Part shown: piece by piece, positions 61,623 to 64,000 of the stretch
Layout: each line of letters begins with the position of its first letter
Numbering within the stretch: the stretch's first letter is position 1
Assembly: GCA_963695135.1 (NCBI GenBank)
Contig: CAVOGA010000001.1
Coordinates: forward strand, 744,001 to 808,000
Source of the DNA: Marinihelvus sp963695135
Lineage (GTDB): Bacteria; Pseudomonadota; Gammaproteobacteria; Xanthomonadales; SZUA-36
Reading direction: 5' to 3'
DNA: 64,000 bases
Notes under the pieces: generated by a model
Seen by the model: only the letters and a program-made list of their open reading frames with translations
Told to the model about the DNA's origin: nothing
The model's database searches: none
Program-made: the position numbers and the translations under genes

Positions 61623-62456
61623 ATGATGACGGCCCAGTGTTCCTTCGAGTTTTTTCCGCCCCGGAACGAGGAACAGGAGCTGGTGCTTCGCTCTACCTGG
61701 CAGAAACTTGCCCGGCTTAATCCCCGCTACCTCACGGTCACCTTTGGCGCCGGGGGCTCCACGCAGGAAGCCACCCGGCAAACGGTCAATGAGTTGATTG
61801 CCCTGTCCGGTGTGCCGGTTGCGGCGCACATCTCCTGCATGACCCGCGAGCTTGCAACGCTGGACCAGCTGCTTGACCAGTACCGCGCATCCGGCGTTGA
61901 CCGGCTGGTGGTCTTGCGCGGTGATCCGCCCGGGGACATGGACTTCGAGCCGCCCTTTCGCTACGCCAGTGAGCTCGTGGCGCATGTCAGGCAACGCTTT
62001 GGTGACTTTTTTCGTATCGAGGTGGGCTGCTATCCCGAAGTGCATCCGGAATCGGCGGACATGGATTCTGAGATCCACTGGTTCGCTGAGAAGGTCCGCG
62101 CCGGGGCAGACGGGGCGATTACCCAGTATTTTTTCGAGGCGGAAACGTACTTCCGCTTCGTTGAGCGAGCCCGCAACGCCGGTGTGACCATACCGATCAC
62201 GCCAGGCATCATGCCAATCACCAACTACACGCAGCTGGCGCGGTTCTCACAACGCTGCGGGGCAGTGATTCCCGGTTGGTTGGCAGAGCGGCTGGAAGCC
62301 TTTGGTGAAGATGCTGCGTCGATTCGCGAATACGGCCTGGAGGTCATCACCGCGCTGTGCGACCGCCTCCTCGAGGGCGGGGCGCCCGGCCTGCATTTCT
62401 ATACGCTTAACCGGGCCAACGCTACGATGAGAATCTGGCAGCGCCTGCAAGGCTGA
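61623..62456 (+). CDS. metF: 5,10-methylenetetrahydrofolate reductase
   Basis: FAD-dependent reductase supplying methyl groups for methionine. The 277-residue barrel has FEFFPPR, LTVTFGAGGSTQEAT, LRGDPPGD, CYPEVHPES and ITPGIMPITNYTQL, and ends HFYTLNRANAT. Same strand and likely the same pathway unit as metK-ahcY. The ATG at 61623 is followed by a second ATG; either may be used. Confidence 0.95.
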   Translation: MMTAQCSFEFFPPRNEEQELVLRSTWQKLARLNPRYLTVTFGAGGSTQEATRQTVNELIALSGVPVAAHISCMTRELATLDQLLDQYRASGVDRLVVLRGDPPGDMDFEPPFRYASELVAHVRQRFGDFFRIEVGCYPEVHPESADMDSEIHWFAEKVRAGADGAITQYFFEAETYFRFVERARNAGVTIPITPGIMPITNYTQLARFSQRCGAVIPGWLAERLEAFGEDAASIREYGLEVITALCDRLLEGGAPGLHFYTLNRANATMRIWQRLQG

Positions 62457-62475
62457 AAACCGCTGCAGCCGGGAA

Positions 62476-63465
62476 TTATTGGCGATAGATCGCCACGGTC
62501 AACGTCCCTTCGGTATCCACCGACGCGCGATACATACCCGCGGTGTTGAACGGCATGGCAATGTTGCCCTGCGGGTCCAGGCTGATCACGCCGCCGGTGC
62601 CGCCGGCCGCCACCAGAATCCCGTTAACGACCGTATCCGCTGCCTCGGCCAGGGGCACGCCCTGGGCGACGCGCTGGCAGATGTCGTAGGCCACCACCCA
62701 GCGGATGAAGTACTCACCATGCCCGGTGGCGCTGACCGCGCAGGAGTTGTTGTCTGCAAAGGTCCCCGCGCCGATGATCGGCGAGTCGCCGACCCGGCCG
62801 AAGCGCTTGTTCGTCATGCCGCCGGTTGAGGTCCCGGCGGCCAGGTTGCCGGCCTGGTCCAGGGCGACGGCGCCCACGGTGGAGAAGAAATCCTGCGCTT
62901 TGAATACGCCGGCGGTCTCCCTGGCGCGCGCCGCTTCCAGTTGCTGCCAGCGGAAATCGGTGTAGAACCAGGCCGGTTCGACGAACTCAAAGCCCTGCTC
63001 GGCGGCAAACTGCTCGGCGCCTTGACCGGACAGCATGACGTGGGGCGAGTTTTCCATCACCGCGATGGCCAGGTCGATCGGGTGCTGAATCCGCTGCACG
63101 GAGGACACGGCCCCGGCATTGCGGTCCCGGCCGGTCATGACCGAGGCGTCCATCTCGTTCACGCCCTCGCTGTTGAACACGGCGCCCCGGCCGGCGTTGA
63201 ACAGCGGGTTGTCCTCCATCAGGCGAATGGCCGTCCTGACCGCCTCCAGGCTGGATTCGCCTTCCTGCAGCTTGACGTAGCCTGCCATCACGGCCTCTTC
63301 CAATGACTGGAGAAAGGCCGCTTCGCGTTCCGGGGTCATCTCTTCCCGCAGGATCGTGCCCGCACCGCCGTGGATGGCGATGGCAATGGGCGCATCGCCG
63401 GCACACAGCCCGGAGGTCGCGCCGCCGGACAACAGCACGGCGCAGAGCAGGTAGATTGATCGCAT
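62476..63465 (-). CDS. Isoaspartyl peptidase / L-asparaginase (Ntn hydrolase), exported
   Basis: A 329-residue plant-type asparaginase. A signal peptide (SIYLLCAVLLSGGATSG) is followed by IAIHGGAG, FNAGRGAVFN and the autocleavage site FSTVGAVALD, whose Thr becomes the nucleophile of the beta subunit. GGMTNKRFGRVGDSPIIGAG completes the active site. It removes isoaspartyl dipeptides; here likely in the periplasm. The ATG at 63465 with GGAG upstream gives the signal sequence at once. Converges with metF. Confidence 0.9.
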   Translation of the reverse strand: MRSIYLLCAVLLSGGATSGLCAGDAPIAIAIHGGAGTILREEMTPEREAAFLQSLEEAVMAGYVKLQEGESSLEAVRTAIRLMEDNPLFNAGRGAVFNSEGVNEMDASVMTGRDRNAGAVSSVQRIQHPIDLAIAVMENSPHVMLSGQGAEQFAAEQGFEFVEPAWFYTDFRWQQLEAARARETAGVFKAQDFFSTVGAVALDQAGNLAAGTSTGGMTNKRFGRVGDSPIIGAGTFADNNSCAVSATGHGEYFIRWVVAYDICQRVAQGVPLAEAADTVVNGILVAAGGTGGVISLDPQGNIAMPFNTAGMYRASVDTEGTLTVAIYRQ

Positions 63466-63552
63466 TGAGGTCACTCCGGTGATCAGAGCGGGCATGTTAG
63501 CAGACTGCCGTGGAGGCGTTACCCGGCCAGCGCCCCGGTGGTGTGCAGGGGT

Positions 63553-64000
63553 TCAGTTGCCCCCGTCAGGAAACATGCTGTCCAGGTTTTGCTCGTGTTC
63601 AACCCAGTACAGGGCCGCATAGACCTTGGGGTCCAGGGCTTTGCCTGCCCGCCGGGCGTCGGCAAGCCAGCGGTTGATTTCATCCAGCGGCACCACGTGG
63701 ACCTGGATGTCCTCGGAGGCGTCGCCACCACCAGGGCCCTCGCGGACCAGGTCCGTGGCCAGGAAAATATCCAGCAGTTCATCGCTCATGCCGGCGGAGC
63801 TGGGGCAGCTGAACAGGTGCCTGAGCCGTCCGGCCCGGAAACCGGTTTCTTCCAGCAGCTCGCGTTCCGCTGCCTGCGTCACCGGTTCATCGGCATCGCC
63901 ATGATCTCCGACCAGGCCGGCCGGCAGCTCGATAACCGGGCCGTTCACGGGCCGGCGGAACTGTTCCACCAGCACCAGTTCCCGCCGGGCCGTTACGGGC
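63553..64000 (-). CDS. NUDIX hydrolase, 5' end beyond window
   Basis: The frame is open to the window edge and upstream codons (TARRELVLVEQFRRP) look native, so the start is outside; the GTG at 63975 is internal. It has the ADP-ribose pyrophosphatase-like VIELPAGLVGD and a nudix box ending TQAAERELLEETGF, preceded by an atypical DHGDADEP insertion. CPSSAGMSDELLDIFLA follows, as in NudF-type enzymes. Fourth NUDIX gene in the window. Confidence 0.82.
   Translation of the reverse strand, partial: PVTARRELVLVEQFRRPVNGPVIELPAGLVGDHGDADEPVTQAAERELLEETGFRAGRLRHLFSCPSSAGMSDELLDIFLATDLVREGPGGGDASEDIQVHVVPLDEINRWLADARRAGKALDPKVYAALYWVEHEQNLDSMFPDGGN

Overview
The window is a gene-dense, high-GC stretch of bacterial chromosome, almost all housekeeping, with no rRNA, tRNA, CRISPR array, transposase or prophage visible. 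Gene content and order point to a gammaproteobacterium. The block pilG-pilI-pilJ-chpA-chpC facing gshB-tonB-yqgE-ruvX-pyrB, and the block anmK-M23 peptidase facing tyrS, are typical of Pseudomonas and Xanthomonadales-like lineages. AmpG, ErpA, PlsB and NudE fit the same assignment. I cannot name a genus from sequence alone.

Layout. 1-4.3 kb: end of a Bat (von Willebrand) operon, with batB and batC fused. 4.3-9.9 kb: SPOR protein and argS leftward, then a TRAP large permease and a TRAP binding protein facing each other without a small subunit. 9.9-22.6 kb: a long leftward series (plsB, pyrF, hydrolase, uvrD, purD, purH, fis, zinc-ribbon protein, two DUF4124 paralogues, pyrE); plsB has a leader with a strong promoter and an intrinsic terminator ahead of the gene. 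22.8-27.8 kb: xth-ampG rightward, then yccF, anmK and an M23 endopeptidase leftward, a local grouping of peptidoglycan recycling and turnover genes. 27.9-37.8 kb: tyrS-nudix, a voltage-gated-type channel, a frameshifted DUF819 permease coupled to a BtuF-like binding protein and an AmpE-like protein, nudC, erpA, hemJ, and cysQ-nudE-hisN. 37.9-40 kb: bioA-rsmE. 40-49.5 kb: a reduced Chp/Pil chemosensory system. 49.8-53.7 kb: gshB-tonB-yqgE-ruvX-pyrB. 53.8-58.6 kb: small genes (glyoxalase, CBS, Rieske), a DASS transporter and trmB. 58.7-62.5 kb: metK, a SAH riboswitch, ahcY and metF, which together form the activated-methyl cycle. 62.5-64 kb: a secreted isoaspartyl peptidase and a NUDIX gene cut by the window end.

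The least ordinary features are regulatory or structural. They are the plsB leader with competing hairpins and a U-tract terminator; a perfect 14-bp inverted repeat just before metK; a perfect 19-bp inverted repeat between pyrE and xth; and three genes (metK, the DUF819 permease, a small unknown gene) whose frames are each restored by removing one C from a short C run. The frameshifts could be assembly errors, real mutations, or +1 recoding. metK is normally essential, so that case deserves a direct check. I found no wholly new multi-gene system; the closest candidates are the plsB leader and the BtuF-like/AmpE-like/DUF819 operon.
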